A stretch of 64,000 bases of DNA from Cutibacterium granulosum (GCF_900186975.1 NZ_LT906441.1:124001-188000), one strand, 5' to 3'; numbered from the stretch's first letter, positions 45,458 to 54,959 are shown. Numbers and translations are program-made. Notes: a model not told the origin generated them from the letters alone.

Positions 45458-46411
45458 ATGAGTGATGTCGTGCGCAGTGAGTCCCCCTTCCTGGCTGTTG
45501 ACGCCGGACAATCCAGCACCCGAGTCCGCTGCGAACCTGGCCCCTGGGGGCCAGGGTGGATGGTCACCTCATCCGGTGTACGTACTGCTCTCCCCCTCGC
45601 CCCGCAATTTGCGGCCGTCATGGCGGACGTCGTGGCGGCGCACCCCGAAGTCACCGGTTCCCACTGCACAGTGGCCATCGGGTCATCGGGAGCCCGCGAC
45701 GACGAAGACCCCGTTCCAGTTCTTGCGGCCCTCAAGCCCTATGGAGTCGGTCGAGTGCTGCTGGCCCACGACTCCATCACGTCGTACCTCGGCGCCCTGG
45801 GCGATCAGCTGGGTGTCGTCACGGCAGCTGGCACCGGAGTCATCACCTTCGCCGTCGGGCCCACTGCGGCGGCCCGGGTGGACGGTTGGGGATGGCTCCT
45901 GGGCGATGACGGTTCGGCCTTCTGGTTGGGACGCGAGGCAATGCGGGCCGTGTTGCGCGCCCATGACGGACGCGGCCCCGCCACCGTTCTGTCCGAGTCC
46001 ATCGGCACCGAGTTCGACGACATCGAGCAGGCCTACCTGCAGCTGCACGCCGACCCGAACAAGGTGGCACGCATCGCAGGCTGGGCGGCCCAGGTGAGTC
46101 TGGCGGCCGAAGCAGGCGACCACGTGTCGATGGGGATCTGTCGTCGGGCCGGCGCACAGCTCGCCTGCTCCACGGCCACCGGCCTGCGCCGCGTGGGGCT
46201 TGGGGACGAGGACTCCCCCGTCGCCCTGTTGGGTGGGGTCATGCGCTCGGCACTCATCCGCGAGTCCCTCGAGATCGGGCTGGATCGGCTGGCACCACGA
46301 GCCCGGATCGTCGAGCCGATCGGGGAGGGGCTGGACGGAGCTGCTGCACTGCCTGCCGTGGATCCACGGTCTGCACTGGGTCGGCGTGTCAGCAGGGCAG
46401 ACGTCAGCTGA
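45458..46411 (+). CDS. BadF/BadG/BcrA/BcrD-type ATPase, N-acetylglucosamine-kinase-like
   Basis: This 317-residue cytoplasmic ATPase has the ASKHA fold. It begins with the phosphate-1 segment FLAVDAGQSSTRVR (about 11-24) and has the phosphate-2 region VVTAAGTGVITFA followed by WGWLLGDDGSAFWLGREAM, which is typical of bacterial GlcNAc or glucosamine kinases in this family. The sugar is not certain. A role in recycling wall amino sugars is plausible. TAATCT lies 7 nt before ATG 45458 with no Shine-Dalgarno, so it may be leaderless. It is the only plus-strand gene between the accessory island and purQ. Confidence 0.8.
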   Translation: MSDVVRSESPFLAVDAGQSSTRVRCEPGPWGPGWMVTSSGVRTALPLAPQFAAVMADVVAAHPEVTGSHCTVAIGSSGARDDEDPVPVLAALKPYGVGRVLLAHDSITSYLGALGDQLGVVTAAGTGVITFAVGPTAAARVDGWGWLLGDDGSAFWLGREAMRAVLRAHDGRGPATVLSESIGTEFDDIEQAYLQLHADPNKVARIAGWAAQVSLAAEAGDHVSMGICRRAGAQLACSTATGLRRVGLGDEDSPVALLGGVMRSALIRESLEIGLDRLAPRARIVEPIGEGLDGAAALPAVDPRSALGRRVSRADVS

Positions 46412-46424
46412 GCCGCGCGATCAT

Positions 46425-46469
46425 CGACACGCAGGCATCCCGACACGCAGGAATCCCGACACGCAAGGA
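46425..46469. repeat. 16-bp tandem repeat, about 2.8 copies
   Basis: Units starting CGACACGCAGG repeat at 46425, 46441 and 46457 in the gap between the kinase and purQ genes, which are convergent. Confidence 0.75.
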
Positions 46470-46555
46470 CGTTGGTCAGGCCACCAGCGACTTCGGTCGA
46501 GCGATGTCCGTCCGCGACGACCTCACCAGGAGACCGTGCACCCAGATGGTCAGCG

Positions 46556-47236
46556 TCACGCGGACTGGGCAGCCAAGAACTTCTGCACCGAGGCGAAGAA
46601 GGTCAGACCGTCCACCGAGCCGCCGGTGAGCATCTCCACCGAGTGCTCCGGGTGCGGCATGAGACCCACGACGTTGCCTGCGGCATTGGTGACACCGGCA
46701 ATGTCGTGCACGGAACCATTGGGATTGTCCCGGTACCGGAAGACCACCTGATGGTTCTCCTCGATCCGGGCAAGGGTCTCGGCATCGACGACGTAGTTGC
46801 CCTCACCGTGCTTGGCCGCGATGTGCAGGCCCCGTCCGGCCGTCATGTCGCAGGTCCACACCGTGTCGTTGCTGGCAACGATGAGTTCGGAAACCGTGCA
46901 GTGGAACCGGCGCTGCTCATTGCGCATGAGGGTGCCGGGCAGCAGATGTGCCTCACACAGCACCTGGAAGCCGTTGCAGATACCCAGCACCGGCATCCCC
47001 GCGGTGGCAGCCTTCTTGATCTCGCCGACCACCGGCGACAGGGCCGCGATGGCACCAGCCCTCAGGTAGTCGCCGTAGGAGAACCCGCCGGGCAGGATGA
47101 CGGCGTCCACACCGTGCAGGTCTGCGTCGGCGTGCCACAGACTCACGGGCTCGGCCCCGGCGATGCGCACGGCGCGAACGGCATCCTGGTCGTCAAGGGT
47201 GCCGGGAAAGGTGACGACTCCGATCCTCGGTGCCAT
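46556..47236 (-). CDS. purQ: Phosphoribosylformylglycinamidine synthase subunit PurQ
   Basis: PurQ is the class I glutaminase that feeds ammonia to PurL in step 4 of purine synthesis. It has 226 residues. The nucleophile is in [12 protein letters not shown] (GICNG elbow) and the His-Glu pair in MPHPEHSVE near the C-terminus. ATG 47236 is preferred, with GGAG 9 nt upstream; a GTG at 47242 that overlaps the preceding stop is also possible. It follows the purC-purS fusion directly, so the two are cotranscribed. Confidence 0.96.
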   Translation of the reverse strand: MAPRIGVVTFPGTLDDQDAVRAVRIAGAEPVSLWHADADLHGVDAVILPGGFSYGDYLRAGAIAALSPVVGEIKKAATAGMPVLGICNGFQVLCEAHLLPGTLMRNEQRRFHCTVSELIVASNDTVWTCDMTAGRGLHIAAKHGEGNYVVDAETLARIEENHQVVFRYRDNPNGSVHDIAGVTNAAGNVVGLMPHPEHSVEMLTGGSVDGLTFFASVQKFLAAQSA

Positions 47237-47238
47237 GA

Positions 47239-48441
47239 TCACTGCTCCACGTGGATGTCGTAGGACTCGATGACGGTGTTGGCGAGCATCTCCTCGGCGA
47301 CGGTGCGTACCTCGTCAAGCCGATTCTCGACACCCTCACCAGTGATCTCGAATCGCTTGCCCTGACGTACCGTCAGACCCTCGTGACCCTGACGTCCCAG
47401 GGCACCCGTGATGGCCTTTCCCTGCGGGTCCAGGATCTCGGGTTTGGGCATGACGTCCACCACAACACGTGTCATGTCACCGATCCTATCGGTTTGTGGG
47501 CTGCGCGGCGCACTCCCCATCGTTGCGCCGCGGGAACCCTCGACATCGGACAGCGTGGAGGCGTCACCGAGCGGGTCCTCCACCCCGGCCAGCCGGGACC
47601 AGGCCTCGATGTACTTGGCGCGAGTGGCGGCCACGACGTCATCGGGCAGTCGAGGAGGCTCCTGGTCGGAGAACGAGCTCCACCCCGACGGGCCGGTGAG
47701 CCAGTCACGAACGTACTGCTTGTCGAATGACTTGTTGGCACCTCCGGGGGCCCAGGTCGATCCCTCCCAGAACCGTGAGGAGTCTGGGGTGAGCACCTCG
47801 TCGGCCAGGACGATGGTCCCGTCGGCACGGCGTCCGAACTCCACCTTGGTGTCGGCGAGAATGATGCCCCGGTCACGGGCCAGCCCCTCGGCCCGGGTGT
47901 AGATGGCGATGGACAGGTCACGCAGCTGTTCGGCGGCGTCGGCCCCGACGATGGCGACCAGATGGGCGAAGTCGATGTTCTCGTCGTGCTCGCCGTACTC
48001 GGCCTTGGTGGCCGGGGTGAAGATCGGTTCGGGGAGCTTGGAGCCATCCTGCAGTCCTTCGGGCAGGCTGATGCCGCACACCGTGCCGCTGTGCTGGTAC
48101 TCCTTCCACCCCGAACCGGTGAGGTAGCCGCGCACGACGCATTCGACCGGGAACATGTCAAGCTCCTCGACGACCATCGCGCGGCCCTGCACGACCGGTG
48201 GCACGTCGGTGGAGACGAGATGGTTGGGCACGATGTCGGAGAGCTGATCGAACCACCACAGCGAGATCCCGGTGAGCACCTTGCCCTTGTCGGGAATCTC
48301 GGGGCTGAGGATGTGGTCGTAGGCGCTGATGCGATCCGTGGCGACCATGAGCAGCCGCCCCGGCTCGGGAAGGCGGTACAGACGGCGCACCTTTCCTTCG
48401 GCGATGAGAGGCAGATCGAGGGCATCGACAGAAGTGGCCAT
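47239..48441 (-). CDS. purC: Fused SAICAR synthase (PurC) and FGAM synthase subunit PurS
   Basis: One uninterrupted 400-residue frame contains two purine enzymes. Residues 1 to about 290 are PurC, which joins CAIR and aspartate ([60 protein letters not shown]). A polar linker of about 35 residues follows. Residues 323-400 are PurS, the small structural subunit of the PurLQS complex ([27 protein letters not shown]). Both halves look complete. AGGA lies 9 nt before the internal ATG at 47475, so free PurS could also be made. There is no ribosome site at 48441; a weak CATGAT lies 6 nt upstream. Confidence 0.93.
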   Translation of the reverse strand: MATSVDALDLPLIAEGKVRRLYRLPEPGRLLMVATDRISAYDHILSPEIPDKGKVLTGISLWWFDQLSDIVPNHLVSTDVPPVVQGRAMVVEELDMFPVECVVRGYLTGSGWKEYQHSGTVCGISLPEGLQDGSKLPEPIFTPATKAEYGEHDENIDFAHLVAIVGADAAEQLRDLSIAIYTRAEGLARDRGIILADTKVEFGRRADGTIVLADEVLTPDSSRFWEGSTWAPGGANKSFDKQYVRDWLTGPSGWSSFSDQEPPRLPDDVVAATRAKYIEAWSRLAGVEDPLGDASTLSDVEGSRGATMGSAPRSPQTDRIGDMTRVVVDVMPKPEILDPQGKAITGALGRQGHEGLTVRQGKRFEITGEGVENRLDEVRTVAEEMLANTVIESYDIHVEQ

Positions 48442-48818
48442 GGTCGAATCATGCCACGTTTCACCCCGTCACGTTTCAATCTCTCACGGGGGACGCCGAA
48501 CCGTCAGGTCGCGAGCAGCCCCGGAGATCAACGGTTTCAGGACACTTCGACAGGTTCGTTCTTCGCCGCTGTGAGCACCCACCACCGCTGCGCAGAACCC
48601 GTGCTGCTGCGCAGAACCGCCGCTCGCACGGATCCCAGCCACGAACCCATCACGCGTGTCACCACGGTGATCTGGGGCGACCAACCACGGATCACCAGCA
48701 CGATGGCGGGGCCTTCGACACGGTTCCATGAGTTTTTCATCCATAGATTTCATCTATGAGTTTTGCTGACGTGATAGATTTTCTCATAGTCGCCAGTCCC
48801 CAACGACAAGGAGAACCG
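48442..48818. other. Divergent intergenic region between purC-purS and ahpC
   Basis: There are 377 bases without a supportable gene. The ahpC-proximal end becomes AT-rich and carries the OxyR-type operator. Confidence 0.45.
48743..48757 (+). promoter_or_regulatory. OxyR-type operator half-site upstream of ahpC
   Basis: ATAGATTTCATCTAT fits the OxyR half-site pattern ATAG-N-T-NNN-A-N-CTAT exactly and lies inside a perfect 7+3+7 palindrome (48742-48758), 60 nt before the ahpC ATG. A weaker second ATAG-based match starts at 48774. An oxyR gene with both redox cysteines ends this operon, so autoregulation is likely. Confidence 0.7.
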
Positions 48819-49382
48819 ATGAGTCTCATCAACAGCCAGATCCTCCCCTTCCATGCCAACGCCTTCCGTGACGGCGAACTCGTCGAGGTGAGCCAGGACG
48901 ACATCGCCGGCAAGTGGGCGATCTTCTTCTTCTACCCCGGTGACTTCACCTTCGTCTGCCCCACCGAGCTGGCCGACCTCGCCGAGCACTACGAGGAGCT
49001 GCAGAAGATGGGTGTCGAGGTGTTCTCGGTGTCCACCGACTCCCACTTCGTCCACAAGGCCTGGCACGACACCTCCAAGGACGTCTCCACGGTGCAGTAC
49101 ACGATGATCGGCGATCCGGCCCTCACCCTCACCCGCAACTTCGACGTGGAGCGGGTCGGTGCCGGTCAGGCCGATCGCGCCACCTTCCTCGTCGACCCCG
49201 ACGGCATCATCCAGTTCTACGAACTCACTGCCGAGGGCATCGGCCGCAATGCCACCGAACTGGTGCGCAAGGTCAAGGCCGCCCAGCACGTCCGCAACAA
49301 TCCCGGACAGGTGTGCCCGGCCCATTGGGACGAGGGTGACGACACCCTGGCCCCGTCCATCGACCTCATCGGCAAGATCTGA
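48819..49382 (+). CDS. ahpC: Alkyl hydroperoxide reductase subunit C (2-Cys peroxiredoxin)
   Basis: AhpC reduces H2O2, organic peroxides and peroxynitrite in the cytoplasm. It has 187 residues, the same length as the E. coli protein. The peroxidatic Cys47 is in [14 protein letters not shown] and the resolving Cys (about 166) in [10 protein letters not shown]. The open frame starts at 48756, but ATG 48819 has AAGGAG at the right distance and begins with the family N-terminus [10 protein letters not shown]. It is first in ahpC-ahpF-oxyR. Confidence 0.97.
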   Translation: MSLINSQILPFHANAFRDGELVEVSQDDIAGKWAIFFFYPGDFTFVCPTELADLAEHYEELQKMGVEVFSVSTDSHFVHKAWHDTSKDVSTVQYTMIGDPALTLTRNFDVERVGAGQADRATFLVDPDGIIQFYELTAEGIGRNATELVRKVKAAQHVRNNPGQVCPAHWDEGDDTLAPSIDLIGKI

Positions 49383-49401
49383 TCCTCCTCACACCTCATC
49401 T

Positions 49402-49433
49402 CGTGGGCCCGTCGCAACGTCGATGGGCCCACG
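49402..49433 (+). terminator. Hairpin between ahpC and ahpF
   Basis: CGTGGGCCC (49402-49410) pairs with GGGCCCACG (49425-49433) with a 14-nt loop. There is no T-tract. It probably limits read-through or stabilises the ahpC mRNA, which fits the need for more AhpC than AhpF. Confidence 0.6.
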
Positions 49434-49489
49434 CCATCTCAAGATCTGCCATCCCTGCCTCACCCGACCCCCTCGCCACCGGAGTTCCC

Positions 49490-51055
49490 ATGCTCGACGC
49501 CAATCTCACCACCCAACTGCGCAGCTACCTGACGATGCTCACCACGGACGTGACGCTCGTCCCGTCCCCCTACACCGGCGACGACTCGACCCGCGTCGAG
49601 AAGTCCCGTCAGATGGACGAGCTGCTCGCCGAGATCGCCGACCTGTCGGACGCAGTGAGCGTGGCAGACCCGGTGGCGAGCCAGTACGAGCCGTCCTTCG
49701 CCGTGACCCGCCCGGGCACCGACATCGGCGTGCGGTTCGCCGGCCTGCCGATGGGTCACGAGTTCACCTCACTCGTGCTCGCCCTGCTGCAGGTGGGCGG
49801 CCACGAGATCAAGGAGGACGAGGCCCTCAAGAAGGCCGTCACCACGGTCGAGGGGCATCACGAGTTCGTCACCTACATGTCGCTGAGCTGCGTCAACTGC
49901 CCCACCGTCGTGCAGGCTCTCAACGCCATGAGCGTGCTCAACCCCAACATCAGGCACACGGCGGTGGAGGGATCGACCTTCCGCGACGAGGTGGCGGCCA
50001 AGGGTGTGCAGTCGGTGCCGACGATCTTCCTGGACGGCGAGGAGTGGGGCTCGGGTCGGATGACCATGACCGAGATCCTCGAGAAGCTGGACGCCGAGGC
50101 GGCATCCGGTGCCCACGAGGACCTCTCCCACCGTGATCCCTACGACGTCCTCGTCGTGGGTGCCGGCCCGGCCGGGGCCGCTGCCGGCGTCTATGCGGCA
50201 CGCAAGGGGATCCGCACCGCCGTGGTGGGCGATCGCGTCGGAGGGCAGGTGCTCGACACCGACACCATCGACAACCTCGTCTCGGTACCGCACACCACCG
50301 GCAGCGAACTGGCCGCCTCGCTGAACGCCCACATGGCCGACTACGAACTCGACCTCATCGAACACCAGCACGCCACGGGTCTCACGCCCGGCGGGGACGG
50401 GTTCACCGTCCACCTCACCGACGGAAACCTGCGCTCGCGAGCCGTCATCCTCGCCACCGGTGCCCGTTGGCGTCATCTGGGGGTTCCCGGTGAGGAGGAG
50501 TACCGCACCAGGGGAGTCACCTACTGCCCGCACTGTGACGGGCCACTGTTCCGGGGAAAGAGGGTCGCGGTGATTGGCGGGGGAAATTCCGGTGTCGAGG
50601 CTGCCCTCGACCTGGCCGGCGTCGTCGAGCACGTCACCGTCATCGAATTCCTCGACGAACTCAAGGCCGACGAGGTGCTACTCACCGCCCTGGGCAAGCT
50701 CGACAACGTCGACGTCATCACCGGTACCGCCACCACGAGCATCGACGGGGACGGCACCACAGTCACCGGGCTCAGCTACACCGATCGCACCAGTGGGCAG
50801 GAACACTCCATCGACGTGTCAGGGGTCTTCGTCCAGATCGGGTTGCTGCCCAACACCGAGTGGCTGTCGGAAGCCGTGGAACTCAACGGCCGCGGCGAGG
50901 TCGTCATCGACGAGCGGTGCCGCACTTCGGTTCCGGGGATTTTCGCCGCCGGAGACTGCACCACCCAGGCATACAAGCAGATCATCACCTCGATGGGATC
51001 GGGAGCGACGGCCAGCTTGGCGGCCTTCGACCACCTCATCCGCAACCAGGCCTGA
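49490..51055 (+). CDS. ahpF: Alkyl hydroperoxide reductase subunit F
   Basis: AhpF is the NADH- and FAD-dependent reductase that recycles oxidised AhpC. It has 521 residues, as in E. coli. The N-terminal double thioredoxin-like domain (1-200) has the CVNC disulfide (in MSLSCVNCP). The thioredoxin-reductase-like part has the FAD motif VVGAGPAGAAAG, the active disulfide CPHC in TYCPHCDGP and the NADH motif VIGGGNSGVEAA. ATG 49490 is preceded by GGAG. It lies 107 bases downstream of ahpC and 4 bases before oxyR. Confidence 0.97.
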   Translation: MLDANLTTQLRSYLTMLTTDVTLVPSPYTGDDSTRVEKSRQMDELLAEIADLSDAVSVADPVASQYEPSFAVTRPGTDIGVRFAGLPMGHEFTSLVLALLQVGGHEIKEDEALKKAVTTVEGHHEFVTYMSLSCVNCPTVVQALNAMSVLNPNIRHTAVEGSTFRDEVAAKGVQSVPTIFLDGEEWGSGRMTMTEILEKLDAEAASGAHEDLSHRDPYDVLVVGAGPAGAAAGVYAARKGIRTAVVGDRVGGQVLDTDTIDNLVSVPHTTGSELAASLNAHMADYELDLIEHQHATGLTPGGDGFTVHLTDGNLRSRAVILATGARWRHLGVPGEEEYRTRGVTYCPHCDGPLFRGKRVAVIGGGNSGVEAALDLAGVVEHVTVIEFLDELKADEVLLTALGKLDNVDVITGTATTSIDGDGTTVTGLSYTDRTSGQEHSIDVSGVFVQIGLLPNTEWLSEAVELNGRGEVVIDERCRTSVPGIFAAGDCTTQAYKQIITSMGSGATASLAAFDHLIRNQA

Positions 51056-51059
51056 ACCC

Positions 51060-51959
51060 ATGAATCTGCGCGAGCTGGAATATCTTGTCGCCCTGGCAGA
51101 CACTGGCCACTTCGGCCAGGCAGCCCAGGCGTGCGGGGTGAGCCAGCCCACCCTGTCCGCCCAGATTCGTCGTCTGGAGGACGATCTGGGTGTGACCCTC
51201 GTCGCCCGTGGCCGACGAGCCGAACTCACTGCGGCCGGGGTACGGGTGACCGAGCTGGCTCGTCAGATGCTGGCACTGTCCGACGACATCCACGCCACGG
51301 CGCGCGAATGCGCCGGTCAGCCCGCTCCCCCGCTGCGGGTGGGAGTCTTCCCCACCCTTGCGCCCTACCTGGCCGGTCCGCTGCTGCGTGGGATCGCCGC
51401 ACAGCAGTCCGATCTACAGATCGTCATCGCCGAACAACCGACCAATGACCTCCTCACCATGCTCGAGCAGCGTGCCGTGGACGTGGCCCTCATCGCCACC
51501 CCGGTGACTCCGATGCTCAGCCGGATACCGCTGTTCCGGGAGGATTTCCTCCTGGCCGTACCGGCAAGTGACCCCCTGGCTGGCACCGCACCGATACATC
51601 CCCTGGCCCTGCGTGGCAGAGACCTGCTCCTCATGAGCGAAGGACACTGCCTGCGCGACCAGGCCTTGGACGTCTGCGCCGAATCAGGGGCAGGGCATCG
51701 CCTCGACATGGCAGCCTCGTCGATCGGCACCCTGCTCGAGCTGGTGGCTGCCGGCTCCGGACCGACGATCCTGCCCAGGATGGCCATCCCACCACAGAGA
51801 GACGCCCGGCTGTGCCTACGGGAGTTCGTGACACCTCGCCCACACCGTGACATCGCACTGGTGGCCCGCCCCACGGTCGTCCTGCGTCCACAGGTGCAGC
51901 AGCTCGTTGACGTCTGCCACCACCTGCCCACCGACGAGGTCGTGACCCTGGAGGAGTGA
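51060..51959 (+). CDS. oxyR: LysR-type peroxide sensor OxyR
   Basis: This transcription regulator senses H2O2 by forming an internal disulfide. It has 299 residues. The winged HTH is residues 1-60 (FGQAAQACGVSQPTLSAQIRRLE). The sensing cysteines are Cys197 and Cys206 in GHCLRDQALDVC, with the same spacing as Cys199/Cys208 of E. coli OxyR. It starts 4 bases after ahpF and is the last gene of the operon, so sensor and enzymes are made together. The operator-like site before ahpC is its probable target. Confidence 0.93.
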   Translation: MNLRELEYLVALADTGHFGQAAQACGVSQPTLSAQIRRLEDDLGVTLVARGRRAELTAAGVRVTELARQMLALSDDIHATARECAGQPAPPLRVGVFPTLAPYLAGPLLRGIAAQQSDLQIVIAEQPTNDLLTMLEQRAVDVALIATPVTPMLSRIPLFREDFLLAVPASDPLAGTAPIHPLALRGRDLLLMSEGHCLRDQALDVCAESGAGHRLDMAASSIGTLLELVAAGSGPTILPRMAIPPQRDARLCLREFVTPRPHRDIALVARPTVVLRPQVQQLVDVCHHLPTDEVVTLEE

Positions 51960-52032
51960 GCGGACGAGCGATGTGCGCCGAGTCACTACCCCGCACATCA
52001 CGTCCCGGGGACAGTGTCAGCGGCGCTTGGGG

Positions 52033-53466
52033 TCACAGCACCAGGCCAGGGTGGTAGGCAGCGGCTTCGGGGAAGTCGTCGGCAATGTCAGCCACCTTGG
52101 CCAGCAGCGCCTCCACCTGGTCCTCGGCGGCCCCGGTGAGTTCCATGGGTGAGCTCACGAGATCATGCAGCTGCCGAGCGGTGAGCGGGATACGCTCGTC
52201 GGCCCCGAGCCGCTCGTAGAGGTCGTTGTCCACCTGGCCCGTCTCGCGCATGTCCAAGGCCACGGCGACAGCGTGCTCCTTGATCACCTCGTGGGCCTCC
52301 TCCCGGCCCACACCGGCACGCACACAGGCCATGAGGACCTTCGTCGTCGTGAGGAACGGCAGGTAACGATGCAATTCGGCGTCGATGACGGCCGGGAACG
52401 CCCCAAACTCGGCCAGGATGGTGAGGAACGTCTCGAACATGCCGTCAACGGCGTAGAAGGCGTCCGGCAGGGCGACACGCCGTACCACCGAGCAGGAGAC
52501 GTCGCCCTCGTTCCACTGGGTACCGGCCAGCCCCTCAACCATGGTGAGGTAACCGCGCAGCACGATGAGGAAACCATTGACACGCTCACACGACCGGGCG
52601 TTCATCTTGTGTGGCATGGCGGACGAGCCGACCTGGCCGGGTTTGAATCCCTCGGTGACAAGCTCGTTGCCTGCCATGAGCCGGATCGTCGTGGCGAGGT
52701 CGGAGGGGGCACAGGCGATCTGCACCAGGGTGGAGACGACCTCGAAGTCGAGGGAGCGGGGATAGACCTGCCCGGTGGAGATGAGCACGTCGTTGAAGCC
52801 GAGCTGGTCTGCGACCCGGCGTTCCAGCTCGTCAAGCTTGTCGGTGTCGCCGTCGAGCAGGTCGAGCATGTCCTGACTGGTCCCCATCGGCCCCTTGATG
52901 CCGCGGGCAGGGTAGCGGTCAATGAGCTCGTTGACGTGCCGCCAGGCAAAGAGCATCTCGTCGATGGCGGTGGCGAATCGCTTGCCCAGGGTCGTCACCT
53001 GGGCGGGGACGTTGTGGGAGCGCCCCGTCATGGGACGCTGGGAGTAACGGCGGGCGAGATTGGCCATCCCGACCAGGCAGGTCACCATGCGCTCGCGCAC
53101 CAGGCGCAGTGAGTCCAGCACCTGGGCCTGCTCGATGTTCTCGGTGAGGTCACGGCTCGTCATGCCCTTGTGGACGTGCTCATGACCTGCCAGGGCGTTG
53201 AACTCCTCGATACGGGCCTTGACGTCGTGCCGCAGCACGGCCTCGCGCTCGGCGATGGAGTCGAGGTCGACGTCCTCGACGACCGCCCGGTAGTCGGCGA
53301 TCACCGTGGCGGGGTCCTCACCACCGAATCCGACACCGAGCTCCGCCTGTGCCTCCATGATCGTGATCCACAACCGGCGTTCAGCGATGATCTTGTTCTC
53401 CTGGCCCCAGATCGCACGCATCTGTGAGGAGGCATAGCGGTTGGCCAGGACGTTGGGTGCGCTCAT
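52033..53466 (-). CDS. purB: Adenylosuccinate lyase
   Basis: PurB cleaves SAICAR to AICAR and adenylosuccinate to AMP, each time releasing fumarate. It has 477 residues. The superfamily signature loop is GSSAMPHKMN, and the catalytic His segment is MTGRSHNVPAQ. TSQDMLDLLDGD is also seen. ATG 53466 has AAGGAG upstream. It is 24 bases after purD, so purD-purB are cotranscribed. Confidence 0.96.
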   Translation of the reverse strand: MSAPNVLANRYASSQMRAIWGQENKIIAERRLWITIMEAQAELGVGFGGEDPATVIADYRAVVEDVDLDSIAEREAVLRHDVKARIEEFNALAGHEHVHKGMTSRDLTENIEQAQVLDSLRLVRERMVTCLVGMANLARRYSQRPMTGRSHNVPAQVTTLGKRFATAIDEMLFAWRHVNELIDRYPARGIKGPMGTSQDMLDLLDGDTDKLDELERRVADQLGFNDVLISTGQVYPRSLDFEVVSTLVQIACAPSDLATTIRLMAGNELVTEGFKPGQVGSSAMPHKMNARSCERVNGFLIVLRGYLTMVEGLAGTQWNEGDVSCSVVRRVALPDAFYAVDGMFETFLTILAEFGAFPAVIDAELHRYLPFLTTTKVLMACVRAGVGREEAHEVIKEHAVAVALDMRETGQVDNDLYERLGADERIPLTARQLHDLVSSPMELTGAAEDQVEALLAKVADIADDFPEAAAYHPGLVL

Positions 53467-53490
53467 GAGATCTCCTTGTCGACTGAGGGG

Positions 53491-54849
53491 TCAGTTGGTT
53501 GACGGGTTGTTCCGGTACGACGGTTCCTCGGGTGTCGCCGTCGCATGCCTGGGAGTCTCGTGCGACGAGTTGCCACTGGCCAGACCGGCGACAGCCTCCT
53601 GCTCGGCGGCAGCGGCAGCGATGTCATCACGGTGGAACCCGCCGTCGAGCTGAATCTCCGAGATGTTCTGGTAGGCCTCCTGACGTGCCCCCGCCAGGGT
53701 CTCGCCATGCCCCAGAACGACGAGGACCCGGCCTCCCGAGGCAACGAACTGGTCACCGTCCAGCCGAGTTCCGGCATGCAGGACATCGGCGTCCTGGCCC
53801 GTCAGACCCGTGATCGGGCGGCCGGTGATCGGCGCGGACGGGTATCCCTGCGAAGCCAGGACGACGCCCACCGCGTACTCGGGGCGGAACCGCAGGCCGT
53901 CAATCGTCGACAGGTCTGCCTGGGCCGCTGCCAGCATGATGCTCGCCAGCGGCGATTCGAGCAGGCTCAGCAGGGGCTCGGTCTCCGGGTCGCCGAACCG
54001 CACGTTGAACTCGACGACCTTGGGGCCGGTACTCGTCAAGGCCAGGCCGACGTACAGCAGACCGATGAAGGGGGTTCCCTGGGCCTGCATCTGCGCCAAG
54101 GTGGGCATGATGATCTGCTGGCTCACCTGGTCCACGAGATCGTGCGGCGCCCAGGGCAGCGGGGTGTAGGCCCCCATGCCACCGGTGTTGGGGCCGGTGC
54201 CGTCGTTGCCGACCCGTTTGAAGTCCTGGGCCGGCTGCATCGGCAGGGCACGCTCCCCATCGCAGATGGCGAACAGGCTCACCTCGGGTCCGTCGAGGAA
54301 CTCCTCGACGACAACCCTGTGACCTACCTCCAGGCAGTGCTGCGCATGGGCAAGGGCTTGGCCACGATCCTCGGTGACGACGACCCCCTTGCCGCCGGCG
54401 AGCCCGTCGTCCTTGACGACGTGCGGAGCTCCGAAATCATCCAGAACCTTGGCCACCTGGTCCAGTTCTGTGCAGACGCAGGACGCGGCAGTCGGCACCC
54501 CGGCGTCGGCCATGACCTGCTTGGCGAAGGCCTTGGATCCCTCCAGACGAGCAGCAGCAGCGCTGGGGCCGAAACACGGGATCCCGGCCGCGCGCAGGGC
54601 ATCTGCCACGCCAGCGACCAGCGGGGCCTCCGGGCCGACGACGACGAGGTCGGCCTCGATGGAGCGCGCCAGGTCGACGACGGCGGGCAGATCGGTCGGA
54701 CTGACGTCGTGATTGACGGCGAACGAGGCAGTCCCGGGGTTGCCGGGGGCCACGTGCACCTGCCCCACCTGGGGATCGCGGGAGCATGCCAGGGCAAGCG
54801 CATGTTCGCGCCCGCCCGAGCCGAGAACGAGAACTGTCATCTGAGCCAC
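53491..54849 (-). CDS. purD: Phosphoribosylamine--glycine ligase
   Basis: PurD (GAR synthetase) attaches glycine to phosphoribosylamine, step 2. The ATP-grasp protein has 452 residues. It shows TVLVLGSGGREHALA at the start, the phosphate segment AGGKGVVVTED and the metal/ATP segments GLLYVGLALT and VVEFNVRFGDPETEPLL. About 35 residues after the usual end (AAAAEQEAVAGLASGNS...) are a polar tail. GTG 54849 (giving MAQMTVLV) has TAGTCT exactly 6 nt upstream and no ribosome site. ATG 54840 is the alternative. Confidence 0.96.
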   Translation of the reverse strand: MAQMTVLVLGSGGREHALALACSRDPQVGQVHVAPGNPGTASFAVNHDVSPTDLPAVVDLARSIEADLVVVGPEAPLVAGVADALRAAGIPCFGPSAAAARLEGSKAFAKQVMADAGVPTAASCVCTELDQVAKVLDDFGAPHVVKDDGLAGGKGVVVTEDRGQALAHAQHCLEVGHRVVVEEFLDGPEVSLFAICDGERALPMQPAQDFKRVGNDGTGPNTGGMGAYTPLPWAPHDLVDQVSQQIIMPTLAQMQAQGTPFIGLLYVGLALTSTGPKVVEFNVRFGDPETEPLLSLLESPLASIMLAAAQADLSTIDGLRFRPEYAVGVVLASQGYPSAPITGRPITGLTGQDADVLHAGTRLDGDQFVASGGRVLVVLGHGETLAGARQEAYQNISEIQLDGGFHRDDIAAAAAEQEAVAGLASGNSSHETPRHATATPEEPSYRNNPSTN

Positions 54850-54855
54850 GGGTCA

Positions 54856-54861
54856 AGACTA
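54856..54861 (-). promoter_or_regulatory. -10 box of a probable leaderless purD promoter
   Basis: On the minus strand TAGTCT, then TGACCC, then GTG 54849. It lies in the 110-base gap after purA. Confidence 0.45.
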
Positions 54862-54959
54862 CGGGGTCGAGCTCGATTCCTCCTCCTGCGTCCACGGCCG
54901 CGGCTCGCGCACTGCGGCGAATCAGCCCTCCTGACGCCAGAGTCCCCTGGTGACCGTGC

